This document shows, piece by piece, positions 40,195-41,042 of a stretch of 41,042 bases of DNA (its first letter is position 1; each line of letters starts with the position of its first letter). Position numbers and translations under genes: made by a program. The notes under the pieces are model-generated. The model did not search any database. It was not told the origin of the DNA and saw nothing but the letters and a program-made list of their open reading frames with translations. Source of the DNA: Exiguobacterium qingdaonense. GTDB lineage: Bacteria > Bacillota > Bacilli > Exiguobacteriales > Exiguobacteriaceae. The stretch lies in NCBI RefSeq assembly GCF_018617855.1, contig NZ_JACSKY010000016.1:1-41042 (forward strand), in the 5' to 3' direction.

Positions 40195-41042
40195 ATGGTG
40201 AAGCACAAGGGCTACAAGTTCCAGATCTACCCGACGAAGGAACAGGAGGTCCTGATCGCCAAGACGATCGGCTGTTCGCGGTTCGTGTTCAACCATTTCC
40301 TGTCGAAATGGGGCGCGGCCCATGAAGCGACCGGCAAGGGACTGTCGTATGATGCATGCTCGAAAGCACTTCCCACGCTCAAGCAGGAGTTCAGCTGGTT
40401 GACGGAAGTGGACAGCACGGCCGTCCAGAACAGTGTCAAACACCTGGCCGACGCGTACAAGAAGTTCTTCAGGAAAAAGGGGAATCATCCCCGTTTCAAG
40501 TCGAAGCGTAACCCTGTCCAATCCTATACGGCGAACATCCAGGGGAAGTCCCAGCTCCCCGAGGTCTCGATTGTCGGGAATCGACTCAAGTTACCCAAGC
40601 TGAAATGGGTGCGGTTCGCCCACTCGAGACAGGTCGAGGGTCGCATCCTGAGCGCCACGATCCGACGCACGGCTTCGGGCAAATATTTCGTCTCCCTTCT
40701 CGTAGAGCAGGAGATCGGTGAGCTGCCGAGGACGGGTTCATCCGTCGGCGTCGACGTCGGGCTGAAGCACTTCGCCACCCTGTCGAACGGCACGGTGTAC
40801 CAAAACGACCGTTATTTCCGTATGCTCGAGAAGAAGCTGGCGCGGGAGCAACGCAAGTTGTCCCGTCGCCAGCGCATCGCCCTGAACAAGAGGGTGAGAC
40901 TCTCCGAGGCGAAGAACTACCAGAAGCAGAAGCGGAAGGTCGCCCGCATCCATGAGAAGATCGCCAACAGACGCACCGACTTCCTGCACAAGGTGTCGAC
41001 CGAGATCGTCAAAAACCACGACGTCATCGGCATCGAGACCCT
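40195..41042 (+). CDS. tnpB: TnpB RNA-guided nuclease, 3'-truncated by the window
   Basis: The first 282 codons of an IS200/IS605-family TnpB. The N-terminal OrfB helix-turn-helix region (about 1-50) is followed by the insertion with FFRKKGNHPRFKSK, and a RuvC-I block GVDVGLKHFATLSNG with Asp187. The visible frame ends at VIGIET with Glu281, the RuvC-II position. The zinc-ribbon and RuvC-III parts lie beyond the edge. An AAAGGGGGTGACC site precedes the ATG. Codons are G+C-rich at third positions, unlike neighbours, indicating recent transfer. No tnpA is upstream. Confidence 0.9.
   Translation, partial: MVKHKGYKFQIYPTKEQEVLIAKTIGCSRFVFNHFLSKWGAAHEATGKGLSYDACSKALPTLKQEFSWLTEVDSTAVQNSVKHLADAYKKFFRKKGNHPRFKSKRNPVQSYTANIQGKSQLPEVSIVGNRLKLPKLKWVRFAHSRQVEGRILSATIRRTASGKYFVSLLVEQEIGELPRTGSSVGVDVGLKHFATLSNGTVYQNDRYFRMLEKKLAREQRKLSRRQRIALNKRVRLSEAKNYQKQKRKVARIHEKIANRRTDFLHKVSTEIVKNHDVIGIET

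Noticed and set aside
1-41042. CRISPR arrays, prophage or antiphage systems
   Set aside because: No regularly spaced repeats, phage structural genes or known defence gene sets were seen apart from tnpB.

Overview
The window looks like chromosome from a Gram-positive Bacillota of class Bacilli, about half G+C. The lineage signs are a type-B RNase P RNA beside a THUMP RNA methyltransferase gene, strong AGGAGG ribosome sites with some TTG and GTG starts, sigma-A style promoters, S-box, THI-box and yybP-ykoY riboswitches, a Zur-type operator and a cre box. Gene content is compatible with Exiguobacterium, but genus is an inference from memory, not a computed result. No prophage, CRISPR array or biosynthetic cluster was seen. 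Both ends look like pieces of a transposon-type tnpB gene (clear on the right, weak on the left), so the window may be a contig that stops in repeats.

Layout, left to right. 1-6.4 kb: mostly minus-strand genes for small membrane proteins, a YihY/BrkB protein, an amino acid:Na+ symporter, a Gfo/Idh/MocA oxidoreductase and the RNA methyltransferase, then rnpB. 6.5-10 kb: a secreted subtilase among three unrecognised proteins. 10-13.8 kb: a plus-strand heme-stress cluster hssR-hssS-hrtB-hrtA, with a direct-repeat HssR operator before hrtB. 13.8-17.3 kb: an unknown protein, alpha/beta hydrolase, CPBP protease, lytic transglycosylase and DUF1643 protein. 17.3-20.7 kb: the minus-strand ykoFEDC ECF transporter operon for a thiamine precursor behind a TPP riboswitch. 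20.7-22 kb: a COG0523 zinc metallochaperone gene behind a Zur-like box.

22-27 kb: an SMP-30 family protein, a methyltransferase, rlmN, an amidase and a 53-residue membrane protein. 26.8-28.2 kb: a SAM riboswitch with terminator in front of msrA, then a DM13 protein. 28.3-31.9 kb: a sugar uptake protein, tRNA-Ala(GGC), a Cys-rich copper-storage-like protein, a DEDDh exonuclease and a GT2-GtrA fusion. 32-33.2 kb: a CaCA-family exchanger behind a Mn2+ (yybP-ykoY) riboswitch. 33.2-40 kb: a RelA/SpoT-like HD hydrolase, an SDR, glpP, a GNAT, a CPA2 antiporter, a DedA protein, tag and putP with a cre box. 40.1 kb to the end: a G+C-rich tnpB without tnpA.

The recurring theme is metal and cofactor homeostasis under local cis-regulation: heme (HssR operator), zinc (Zur box), manganese (riboswitch), copper (Csp-like protein), thiamine (TPP riboswitch) and methionine/SAM (S-box). 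Many gene ends are compact, with bidirectional hairpin terminators overlapping stop codons.
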